64,000 nucleotides of DNA from an uncultured Paraprevotella sp. (lineage in GTDB: Bacteria > Bacteroidota > Bacteroidia > Bacteroidales > Bacteroidaceae). Shown piece by piece: positions 35,070 through 41,975 of the stretch. Where the stretch lies: assembly GCA_944320765.1 (NCBI GenBank), contig CALUIS010000008.1, forward strand, positions 1 to 64,000, given 5' to 3'. The position numbers and the translations under genes were made by a program. Below the pieces are notes generated by a model. That model was not told the origin of the DNA, searched no databases, and saw only the letters and a list, made by a program, of their open reading frames with translations. Numbering within the stretch: position 1 is the stretch's first letter; the number at the start of each line of letters is the position of its first letter.

Positions 35070-36161
35070 ATGAGAGAATGTTCCAATAATATACCGGAAA
35101 GCACCTTTTCGGCCTTGCTGGATGCCCTTTCAAGGGGCGAAAGCCCGGGACGGGAGGGCTGGCGCATGTTGCTCTCCGCCCTCGACGGAGGGCAGGCGGA
35201 ACGCATAAGAGACCGTGCTTTCGAGGTGGCGCGGGCGCGGTTTGGCGGCGGGGTCTACATCCGGGGACTGATAGAAATCTCTTCCTGTTGCCGCAACAAC
35301 TGCTATTATTGCGGGCTGCGCCGTTCCAACCGCCATGCCTCGCGTTACCGCCTCACGGCGGAAGAAGTGCTGGACTGTTGCCGCGAAGGTGCGCGGTCGG
35401 GGTTCGGCACGTTCGTGTTGCAGGGCGGCGAGGACGAGGGGCAGGACGACGACTGGATGGAAGCCACCGTGAAGGCCATCCGCGCCGAATTCCCGGCACA
35501 GGCCATCACCCTTTCCGTCGGCGAACGGAGCCGGGAGGCCTACCGCCGTTTCCGCGAGGCCGGGGCAGACCGTTACCTTCTCCGCCATGAGACGCGCAAC
35601 GATGCCCACTACGCCCGTCTGCATCCTGCGGAAATGAGCGGGGCGCACCGCCGGGATTGCCTCCGGGCGTTGAAGGAACTGGGCTACCAGGTGGGGGCGG
35701 GCATGATGGTCGGTTCGCCGGGACAGACGGTGGACTGCCTGCTGGATGACATCGCTTTTCTGGAAGAACTGCGGCCCGAGATGATAGGCATGGGGCCTTT
35801 CGTCCCTGCCGCCCACACGCCTTTTGCCCGCCATGCTGCGGGATCGGTGGACCTGACGCTTCGGCTTATCGCCCTGATGAGGCTCCGCTTCCCCGACGCC
35901 CTGATTCCGGCCACCACGGCTTTGGCCACTTTGGATGGCCGCGGACGAGAGGAGGGTATCCGTTCAGGTGCCAATGTGGTGATGCCCAACCTGTCGCCGG
36001 TTGCCGTGAGGGAACGTTACAGTATTTATGACGGTAAGGCGTCGTGGGGGAGTGAAGCGGCCGAAGGCCTGCGGGCGTTGGAACAAGAGTTGAACCGAAT
36101 AGGCTGCCATATCGCTTATGGCCGGGGGGACTACCCCGGGCATGGCGGCGGCTTGAAATGA
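35070..36161 (+). CDS. hydE: [FeFe] hydrogenase maturase HydE (radical SAM)
   Basis: A 363-residue radical SAM enzyme of the BioB/HydE group. The cluster motif CRNNCYYC (Cys74, Cys78, Cys81) lies in LIEISSCCRNNCYYCGLRRS. The AdoMet region GTFVLQGGED and the C-terminal SPVAVRERYSIYDGK follow. HydE works with HydG on the 2Fe subcluster, acting on the Fe(CO)2(CN)cysteine synthon. The start at 35070 is chosen because it lies just after the promoter. hydG follows after one base. Confidence 0.94.
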   Translation: MRECSNNIPESTFSALLDALSRGESPGREGWRMLLSALDGGQAERIRDRAFEVARARFGGGVYIRGLIEISSCCRNNCYYCGLRRSNRHASRYRLTAEEVLDCCREGARSGFGTFVLQGGEDEGQDDDWMEATVKAIRAEFPAQAITLSVGERSREAYRRFREAGADRYLLRHETRNDAHYARLHPAEMSGAHRRDCLRALKELGYQVGAGMMVGSPGQTVDCLLDDIAFLEELRPEMIGMGPFVPAAHTPFARHAAGSVDLTLRLIALMRLRFPDALIPATTALATLDGRGREEGIRSGANVVMPNLSPVAVRERYSIYDGKASWGSEAAEGLRALEQELNRIGCHIAYGRGDYPGHGGGLK

Positions 36162-36162
36162 T

Positions 36163-37593
36163 ATGGATAAGATGAAGTATGATGTGAAATCGGAACGCGC
36201 CGGCGAGTTCATCTCCGACGCGGAGATCCGTGAGACGATGGCATACGCCGAGGCGCACAAGAGCGACCGGCCGCTCATCGTTTCCATTTTGGAGAAAGCC
36301 CGCGAGTGCCGCGGCGTGTCCCATCGCGAGGCCGCCGTGCTGCTGGCTTCCGACCAGCCGGACCTGACGGAGGACATGTTCACCCTGGCCCGCGAAATCA
36401 AGCAGAAGTTCTACGGCAACCGCATCGTGATGTTCGCGCCGCTCTACCTGTCGAACTATTGCGTGAACGGTTGCGTGTACTGCCCCTACCATGCCAAGAA
36501 CAAGACCATCCGCCGGCGCAAGCTGACGCAGGAGGAAATCCGGCAGGAGGTCATCGCCCTGCAGGACATGGGGCACAAGCGTCTGGCGCTCGAGACGGGG
36601 GAAGACCCCGTGCGCAACCCGATAGAGTACGTGCTGGAGAGCATCCGCACGATTTACTCCATCAAGCACAAGAACGGGGCCATCAGGCGGGTGAACGTGA
36701 ACATCGCCGCCACGACCGTGGAGAACTACCGCCGGCTGAAGGAGGCCGGCATCGGCACGTACATCCTTTTCCAAGAGACTTACAACCGGAAGAATTACGA
36801 GGCGCTGCACCCCACCGGGCCTAAGAGCGACTACGCCTACCACACCGAGGCCATGGACCGCGCCATGACGGGCGGCATCGATGACGTGGGCATCGGCGTG
36901 CTGTTCGGCCTTGACACCTACCGCTACGACTTCGTCGGCCTGCTGATGCATGCCGAGCATCTCGAGGCCCGTTTCGGCGTGGGGCCGCACACCATCAGCG
37001 TGCCGCGCCTCTGCCCGGCGGACGACATCGACACGGCCGACTTCGAGAACTGTGTGCCGGACGAGGTGTTCCATAAGATTGTGGCGGTGCTCCGCATTGC
37101 CGTGCCTTACACGGGAATGATTGTTTCCACCCGCGAGAGTCCGGCCAGCCGGGCCAAGGTGCTGGAGTTAGGCGTGTCGCAGCTGAGCGGCGGGTCGCGC
37201 ACCAGTGTGGGGGGCTATGTGCATGAGGAGACGGCGGACGAGAATTCGGCCCAGTTCGACGTGTCGGACCGCCGTTCGCTGGACGAGGTGGTGGCGTGGC
37301 TGCTCGACTTGGGCTACATCCCGAGCTTCTGCACCGCCTGCTACCGCGAGGGGCGCACGGGCGACCGCTTCATGTCGCTCGTGAAGAAAGGGCAGATAGC
37401 CAACTGCTGCCTGCCCAACGCCCTGCTGACGCTGAAGGAATATTTGCAGGATTATGCCTCTCCGGCCACGCGGCAGAAGGGCGAGGCCATGATAGCCCGC
37501 CTGCTGGAGACCGTGCCGGGAGAGAAAGTGCGCGACACCGCACGCTGCTACCTGGAGGCCATCGGGGAAGGCAAGCGCGATTTTAGATTTTAA
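36163..37593 (+). CDS. hydG: [FeFe] hydrogenase maturase HydG (tyrosine lyase)
   Basis: The 476-residue radical SAM enzyme splits tyrosine to give CO and cyanide for the H-cluster. The N-terminal cluster motif CVNGCVYC has Cys100, Cys104 and Cys107. A ThiH-like barrel covers the middle, and the C-terminal auxiliary-cluster cysteines are in SFCTACYREGRTGDR and ANCCLP. It is in an operon between hydE and hydF. Confidence 0.97.
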   Translation: MDKMKYDVKSERAGEFISDAEIRETMAYAEAHKSDRPLIVSILEKARECRGVSHREAAVLLASDQPDLTEDMFTLAREIKQKFYGNRIVMFAPLYLSNYCVNGCVYCPYHAKNKTIRRRKLTQEEIRQEVIALQDMGHKRLALETGEDPVRNPIEYVLESIRTIYSIKHKNGAIRRVNVNIAATTVENYRRLKEAGIGTYILFQETYNRKNYEALHPTGPKSDYAYHTEAMDRAMTGGIDDVGIGVLFGLDTYRYDFVGLLMHAEHLEARFGVGPHTISVPRLCPADDIDTADFENCVPDEVFHKIVAVLRIAVPYTGMIVSTRESPASRAKVLELGVSQLSGGSRTSVGGYVHEETADENSAQFDVSDRRSLDEVVAWLLDLGYIPSFCTACYREGRTGDRFMSLVKKGQIANCCLPNALLTLKEYLQDYASPATRQKGEAMIARLLETVPGEKVRDTARCYLEAIGEGKRDFRF

Positions 37594-37612
37594 ATAAGGG
37601 AGGAACAAGCCG

Positions 37613-38806
37613 ATGAAAGAGGAAACACCGAGGGCCAACCGCTTCCATATCGGGGTGTTTGGCCGCCGCAACAGCGGGAAGTCGTCGTTGGTCAATGCCT
37701 TGGCCGGACAGCAGGCGGCCATCGTGTCCGACGTGCCGGGCACGACGACGGATGCCGTGATGAAGAACATCGAGCTGCCGGGCATCGGGGCGGCGGTGCT
37801 GGTGGACACGGCAGGGTATGACGACGAGGGAGAGCTGGGACGCTTGCGGGTGGGCCGGACGGTCCAGGCCGCCCGCCGGGTGGACCTGGCCTTGCTGGTC
37901 GTTGCGGGCGAGGCGGACGAGGCTGCTTCCGAACGCGGGTGGATGGCCCGTTTCAAGGCGGATGACATTCCGGTGCTATATATATATAATAAGGTGGAAA
38001 CAGACGGCGGGCGATTTGCCGGTGACTGGGAAAGGGAATTGGACGTTCCTTTCCTGCGCCTTTCCGCCCGCACAGGCGAGGGGATGCCGGAACTGCTGTC
38101 CGCCATGGCGGAGGTCTACCGCCGCACGGATGAGCCGGGCGGCCTGACGGACGGACTGGCGGAAGCCGGGGACGTGGTGGTGCTGGTGATGCCGCAGGAC
38201 ATCCAGGCCCCCAAGGGGAGGCTGATATTGCCGCAGGTGCAGACGCTCCGCAATCTGTTGGACAAGGGTTGCACGCCGGTGTGTTCCACAGCCGACCGCT
38301 TGCCGCAGGCGTTGGCTGCCTTGTCGTCTCCCCCGGCCTTGATGATTACCGATTCGCAGGTGTTTCCGCAGGCTGAGGCAGCGTGTCCGCCCCAGACCCG
38401 CCTGACCTCTTTTTCCATTCTCTTCGCCCGTCAGAAAGGCGACATCCGTTTGTTCATGGAAGGGGCGAAGGCGTTGCTGGCCTTGCGTCCGGACGCCCGG
38501 GTGCTGATAGCCGAGGCCTGCACGCACGTGCCGCGCCACGAAGACATCGGGCGGGTGAAGCTGCCGCGCCTGTTGCGCCGCCGTTTCGGGGAAAGTTTGC
38601 GGATAGAGGTCGTGGGCGGGAATGATTTTCCGGAGGAACTGTCGGGATACGACCTGGTGATACATTGCGGGGCCTGCATGTTCACGCGCCGCCATGTGCT
38701 CAACCGCCTGCGGCGGGCGCGGGCCTGCGGTGTGCCGGTCACGAACTACGGTGTCGCGCTGGCCGCGCTGGGCGGGATGCTGGAGCGGGTGGAGGTGGGG
38801 CTATAG
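37613..38806 (+). CDS. hydF: [FeFe] hydrogenase maturase HydF (GTPase scaffold)
   Basis: The 397-residue scaffold carries the 2Fe precursor to the hydrogenase. The GTPase domain has P-loop GRRNSGKSS near residue 14, DTAGYDD near 63 and YNKVE near 122. The C-terminal Fe-S site shows ACTHVPRHED and the paired cysteines in IHCGACMFTRRH. It is the last gene of hydEGF. Its 3' end overlaps the stop of the convergent toxin gene by 6 nt. Confidence 0.95.
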   Translation: MKEETPRANRFHIGVFGRRNSGKSSLVNALAGQQAAIVSDVPGTTTDAVMKNIELPGIGAAVLVDTAGYDDEGELGRLRVGRTVQAARRVDLALLVVAGEADEAASERGWMARFKADDIPVLYIYNKVETDGGRFAGDWERELDVPFLRLSARTGEGMPELLSAMAEVYRRTDEPGGLTDGLAEAGDVVVLVMPQDIQAPKGRLILPQVQTLRNLLDKGCTPVCSTADRLPQALAALSSPPALMITDSQVFPQAEAACPPQTRLTSFSILFARQKGDIRLFMEGAKALLALRPDARVLIAEACTHVPRHEDIGRVKLPRLLRRRFGESLRIEVVGGNDFPEELSGYDLVIHCGACMFTRRHVLNRLRRARACGVPVTNYGVALAALGGMLERVEVGL

Positions 38807-39139
38807 CCCGCATTCCTTCATTAACGTTTCCAATTCTTTGTCTGTGATGTTGCTTCGCTCGGATTTGTCATATAGATATAGAAGTGCTATTGTCGTGTCC
38901 TCTTGGGATAAGATAAGGGTAAAAGTGATGATTCTGGCACCCCCGCTTTTCCCCTTTCCTTTCGATTTGACGGCCATGCGGATTTTCCTGAATCCATTGC
39001 CCAAGTCCGTTCCCATTTGAGGGTTCGCCCTTAGTTCGTTGATAAGCTGTGACAAATCGTCTTTTAGCGATTTGTATCGCTTGGCAAGTCTTTTGGCCGC
39101 CCGGTCGAAAGGCGGGAAGGTTTCAATACTGTAGTTCAT
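38801..39139 (-). CDS. RelE/ParE-type toxin
   Basis: The 112-residue basic protein has FPPFDRAAKRLAKRYKSLKD near residue 8 and GGARIITFTLIL near 66, the RelE/ParE fold pattern. Such toxins cleave mRNA on the ribosome or poison gyrase; which one is not decidable. Its start overlaps the antitoxin gene by 17 nt. Its stop runs 6 nt into hydF from the other strand. Confidence 0.8.
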   Translation of the reverse strand: MNYSIETFPPFDRAAKRLAKRYKSLKDDLSQLINELRANPQMGTDLGNGFRKIRMAVKSKGKGKSGGARIITFTLILSQEDTTIALLYLYDKSERSNITDKELETLMKECGL

Positions 39140-39395
39140 GGATTAACTCTTCTACGGGTCTGCCTTTGGTTTTTCTCTCTCTTGCCAGTTTGGCGGTACG
39201 GAAAGCGTCTTTTAATTCCTCCAGCATTTCCTCTTTCGTCATGCCGTCATCCCCGCATTCTTCCTTTGCGGTGTCTTCCTTCTTGCCTTGCAGGCCGATC
39301 AGCTGCTTGATTTTGTCCAGCAAGTCATAGTCTTCCGTGGTCAATATGGTCCGTGCCAGTTCCGCACGGAAAGCATCCAGTTCCATTACGCTCAT
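39123..39395 (-). CDS. Antitoxin of the RelE-type pair
   Basis: The 90-residue protein begins MSVMELDAFRAELARTILT, matching antitoxins in Bacteroidetes with a short helical N-terminus and a charged linker (GKKEDTAKEECGDD). The toxin-binding C-terminal region contains EEMLEELKDAFRTAKL. A strong Shine-Dalgarno AAGGAGG and a TATCTTTG box (39420-39427) precede it. It overlaps the toxin gene, as expected for coupled expression. Confidence 0.78.
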   Translation of the reverse strand: MSVMELDAFRAELARTILTTEDYDLLDKIKQLIGLQGKKEDTAKEECGDDGMTKEEMLEELKDAFRTAKLARERKTKGRPVEELIHELQY

Positions 39396-39419
39396 GATAG
39401 TTCCTCCTTATGTTTTCTG

Positions 39420-39427
39420 CAAAGATA
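39420..39427 (-). promoter_or_regulatory. -7 box of the toxin-antitoxin operon
   Basis: TATCTTTG on the minus strand, 24 nt before the antitoxin start; an AAGGAGG ribosome site lies between. Confidence 0.6.
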
Positions 39428-39534
39428 GCGTATCTTTTTAGAATTCAGGGCGGCGGGGAGGGATTTTTTGCGGACGGGCTTTGCCGTGCGCGGAAAGTTT
39501 TGTAAATTCGCGGCTTCAAAATCACGGAAATCTT

Positions 39535-40104
39535 ATGCAGGCACTGAAAGAACGCATCCTTCGCGACGGGAAGTGTTTCGAGGGAGGAATACTGAAAGTA
39601 GACAATTTCATCAACCACCAGATGGACCCCGTACTGATGAAGTCCATGGCGGTGGAGTTCGTGCGCCGCTTCGCCGGCAGCGACATCAACAAGGTGCTGA
39701 CCATCGAGGCCAGCGGCATCGCCCCGGCCATCATGGTGGGCTACCTGCTGGAGCTGCCCGTGGTGTTCGCCAAGAAGAAAAAGCCGAGCACGATGGAGAA
39801 CATGCTCTCCACGCAAGTCTTTTCCTTCACGAAGAACCACACCTACGACGTGTGCGTGTGCCGCGACTACCTGCATCCGGGCGACAAGGTGCTTTTCATC
39901 GACGACTTTCTGGCCAACGGCAATGCCGCCAAGGGCATCATCGACCTTGTGCGCCAGTCCGGGGCCGAGTTGTCCGGCATGGGCTTCCTCATCGAGAAGG
40001 CCTTCCAGCACGGGGGGGACTGCCTTCGCGGGCAAGGCATCCATGTGGAGTCCCTGGCCGTCATCGAGAGCCTGGACGATTGCCGGATACGGCTGAGGGA
40101 TTGA
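39535..40104 (+). CDS. xpt: Xanthine phosphoribosyltransferase
   Basis: A 189-residue enzyme that converts xanthine and PRPP to XMP in purine salvage. It starts [14 protein letters not shown] and carries [18 protein letters not shown] near residue 47. The PRPP loop is [17 protein letters not shown] near residue 118. Length and motifs are those of Xpt rather than adenine phosphoribosyltransferase. The start at 39535 fits family length; upstream frame residues are not family-like. No purine riboswitch was seen upstream. Confidence 0.95.
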   Translation: MQALKERILRDGKCFEGGILKVDNFINHQMDPVLMKSMAVEFVRRFAGSDINKVLTIEASGIAPAIMVGYLLELPVVFAKKKKPSTMENMLSTQVFSFTKNHTYDVCVCRDYLHPGDKVLFIDDFLANGNAAKGIIDLVRQSGAELSGMGFLIEKAFQHGGDCLRGQGIHVESLAVIESLDDCRIRLRD

Positions 40105-40133
40105 AAAAAGCGGGGCGAATGCCCCGCTTTTTT
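40104..40133 (+). terminator. Terminator between xpt and the convergent phosphatidyltransferase
   Basis: AAAAAAGCGGGGC, loop GAAT, GCCCCGCTTTTTT form a textbook bidirectional intrinsic terminator. It overlaps the last base of the xpt stop codon and the last bases of the opposite gene. Confidence 0.92.
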
Positions 40134-40824
40134 AGTCTTTGTGGTAAGGTTTCAGCGGATCTTTCTTGTCCAGGTCGCGCAGGTCCTGGAAGAGCTGCAC
40201 CACGTAGAGCAGGAAAAGGATGCAGGCCAGGAAGAACCCGATGAAGTCGAACAGCCCGTAGCTGCGCCCCCACAGTTCGTAGTGTTGTTCCGCCCACGGC
40301 GTATAGATGAACAAGGTGTTGATGAGAATCAGGATCAGGCGCACTTCCGTGGGGCCCAGTTTGCCGTAGGTCAGCCGGAACTCGTTGATGATGATGGTGC
40401 TGATGTACGTGTAGATGGAGAGGCACAGGTAGCCGCCCATGAGGAGCAGGGCGATGTCCATCCGCATGACGGGCGAGAGGCCGATGCCGATGCAGATGAG
40501 GCAGGTGGTCAGCGCGTCCAGGGTGTGGTCGATGAAGAACCCGTAGACGGGGCGTTGGGTCTTGCGCACCCGGGCCAGCGTGCCGTCCAGGCTGTCGCCG
40601 TACCAGTTCACCACCAGCCCGGCCGAGGCGAGCCAGAGCCAGCGGGTGTCGAGGTTGGCCAGCAGGCCGCCGGCCGCGAAGATGACGGCGCCCAGCACGC
40701 CTATGAAAGTCAGGAAGTCTGACGTGACCCATGCCGGCTGCCTTTCGGCCAGCCACACTAACAGTTTCTTTTCCGCTTTGTTCAGGATGGAAGTCTGGAT
40801 TCGTTCCGATGATTCGTGTCCCAT
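40132..40824 (-). CDS. CDP-alcohol phosphatidyltransferase family protein
   Basis: The 230-residue membrane enzyme has the signature D-x2-DG-x2-AR-x8-G-x3-D-x3-D in GDSLDGTLARVRKTQRPVYG followed by FFIDHTLD, near residue 78. About six transmembrane helices surround it. It would make a phospholipid by transferring a CDP-activated phosphatidyl or similar group; the alcohol substrate is unknown. The start MGHESSERIQTS at 40824 is used. Longer in-frame extension would run through the tRNA-Ser gene and is rejected. Confidence 0.88.
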   Translation of the reverse strand: MGHESSERIQTSILNKAEKKLLVWLAERQPAWVTSDFLTFIGVLGAVIFAAGGLLANLDTRWLWLASAGLVVNWYGDSLDGTLARVRKTQRPVYGFFIDHTLDALTTCLICIGIGLSPVMRMDIALLLMGGYLCLSIYTYISTIIINEFRLTYGKLGPTEVRLILILINTLFIYTPWAEQHYELWGRSYGLFDFIGFFLACILFLLYVVQLFQDLRDLDKKDPLKPYHKD

Positions 40825-40862
40825 TGTATGTTTTGTTTTGCAGTTTCCTTTTGAAACGGAAC

Positions 40863-40900
40863 TCCCGGCCACGCCATCTCTTGAGATGACGAAGCCGGGA
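40863..40900 (-). terminator. Double-stem hairpin 3' of tRNA-Ser
   Basis: TCCCGGC (40863-40869) pairs with GCCGGGA (40894-40900), with an inner CATCTC-TT-GAGATG stem (40875-40888). It lacks a clear T-run, so it may be a terminator or a processing signal. Confidence 0.45.
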
Positions 40901-40983
40901 TGTTCAGTTTTTGAGTCCGCCCGCCTTGCCGTCCGGGGAAGCCCGCTTGGGGGAAACCTCGTCGCGCATGGGGGAAAACGAAG

Positions 40984-41070
40984 CGGAAAGACAGGGATTC
41001 GAACCCTGGGAACAGTTGCCCGTTCACCGCATTTCGAGTGCGGCCCGATCGACCACTCCGGCATCTTTCC
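40984..41070 (-). tRNA. tRNA-Ser (CGA anticodon)
   Basis: The 87-nt minus-strand cloverleaf has acceptor GGAAAGA/TCTTTCC with discriminator G. Anticodon loop CTCGAAA reads UCG codons. It has the long variable arm typical of serine tRNAs, and the T-loop TTCGAAT. CCA is not encoded. A TAACTTTG box at 41083-41090 precedes it. Confidence 0.95.
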
Positions 41071-41082
41071 TTTTTCGTGCCG

Positions 41083-41090
41083 CAAAGTTA
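41083..41090 (-). promoter_or_regulatory. -7 box of tRNA-Ser
   Basis: TAACTTTG on the minus strand 12 nt before the tRNA 5' end. Confidence 0.6.
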
Positions 41091-41160
41091 CAACTTTTTT
41101 GCGAAACACGCGCCACGTTCAGGCAAAAAAATGAGGCGGCCGCTTTTTTGCGGTGATTCC

Positions 41161-41612
41161 CGGGATGACAAAGTGTCAAAACGCCAGGCGGGTCGTCGCG
41201 AGATTCGCTTGTTTGGAGGCGGGGGCGGGGCTGCGCGGAAAAAGCCGCGTATTTTGCCCTTTGGGAAATGCAGGATGGCAGGGCGAGGGTGGGGGACGCT
41301 TTCTTTTTGCCGGGTGTCCGGGAGGCTTGTGCGCCGTGCGTGCGGGCGGGTGTCAGCCGGAGGGCGGGGCGGGATGTCGGAATGTCACCCGGATTTTGGG
41401 CGCAGGGGAGTCCCGTCTGGAAGGAAAACGGCCTCCGAAGCCCCGTTTTCCGCCGCTTTCCACCCGCCGGAAAATTTCTTTGCGGCAAGAAATTTGCGTC
41501 TTTGCGGCAAGACGGAAATTTCTTTCAGCAAAGAAATTCGATTTTGTGCGCATGAAAACGGCGGGGAAACGGGAGAAATGCTCGCATGAAGCATTTCTCC
41601 GCCCCCGTTTTT
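41161..41612 (+). other. Element B: diverged homologue of element A, ending in a strong terminator
   Basis: The 900-bp gap 41071-41975 has no credible gene. It shares ordered landmarks with 6529-6982: CGGGATG with GACA-nnn-TGTC at its start, GAGATTCGCTT, GGAGGCGGG, CGCTTTCCA, the triple 22-bp array at 41479, then a GCGCATG word. A perfect 11-bp hairpin GGAGAAATGCT/AGCATTTCTCC (41572-41582, 41590-41600), flanked by further ACGGG/CCCGT pairing, runs into GTTTTT. A transcript ending there is likely. A promoter at its left end was not found. Confidence 0.55.
41472..41537 (+). repeat. Array B: three 22-bp units with TTTGCGGCAA cores
   Basis: Cores start at 41479 (TTTGCGGCAA), 41501 (TTTGCGGCAA) and 41523 (TTTCAGCAAA), exactly 22 bp apart. 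Their arms are AAATTTC/GAAATTT, CGTC/GACG and AAATTTC/GAAATT, so each unit can form its own hairpin with a changed but still complementary stem. Confidence 0.8.
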
Positions 41613-41908
41613 AACAATTCCCCGTTTTTCCGCCTCTTTCTTGCGTGTCCTTCCCAGGCTGGAAAAACGGTTTTTCTTTCTTTTTGTCGATTTTTTCCGC
41701 CTTTTGGCGGCAGAATGTCAAATGGATGTGCCGTGGGGCAAGGGGGCGGGAGAATCCTTATGAAACCGTAGTCCGTTAGTATCCGTGTGATTGTTACACT
41801 TTTATGACAATCCGTGCGGATGTCACCGTGCTGTAACGCGGCTCGTTTTTTTTCGCTCCTTGGGAGCAAAAAGTTTGCTTTTCATGCTTGACCTTGTATT
41901 CTTTTGCG
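41613..41908. other. Non-coding stretch before the secreted-protein gene
   Basis: T-rich, with no plausible gene, tRNA or repeat that I can see. Confidence 0.5.
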
Positions 41909-41916
41909 TATATTTG
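41909..41916 (+). promoter_or_regulatory. -7 box for the multidomain secreted protein
   Basis: TATATTTG at 41909-41916, with CTTG at 41887-41890 in the -33 position, 60 nt before the ATG at 41976. Confidence 0.6.
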
Positions 41917-41975
41917 CCTTGTCCCAACCAAGACGAGAACTATACTTTATTATTCACATAAAAAACAAAAGCGTT

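Noticed and set aside
40825..41109. Extended start of the CDP-alcohol phosphatidyltransferase
   Set aside because: The extra residues are translated tRNA-Ser sequence; the family-like N-terminus starts at 40824.
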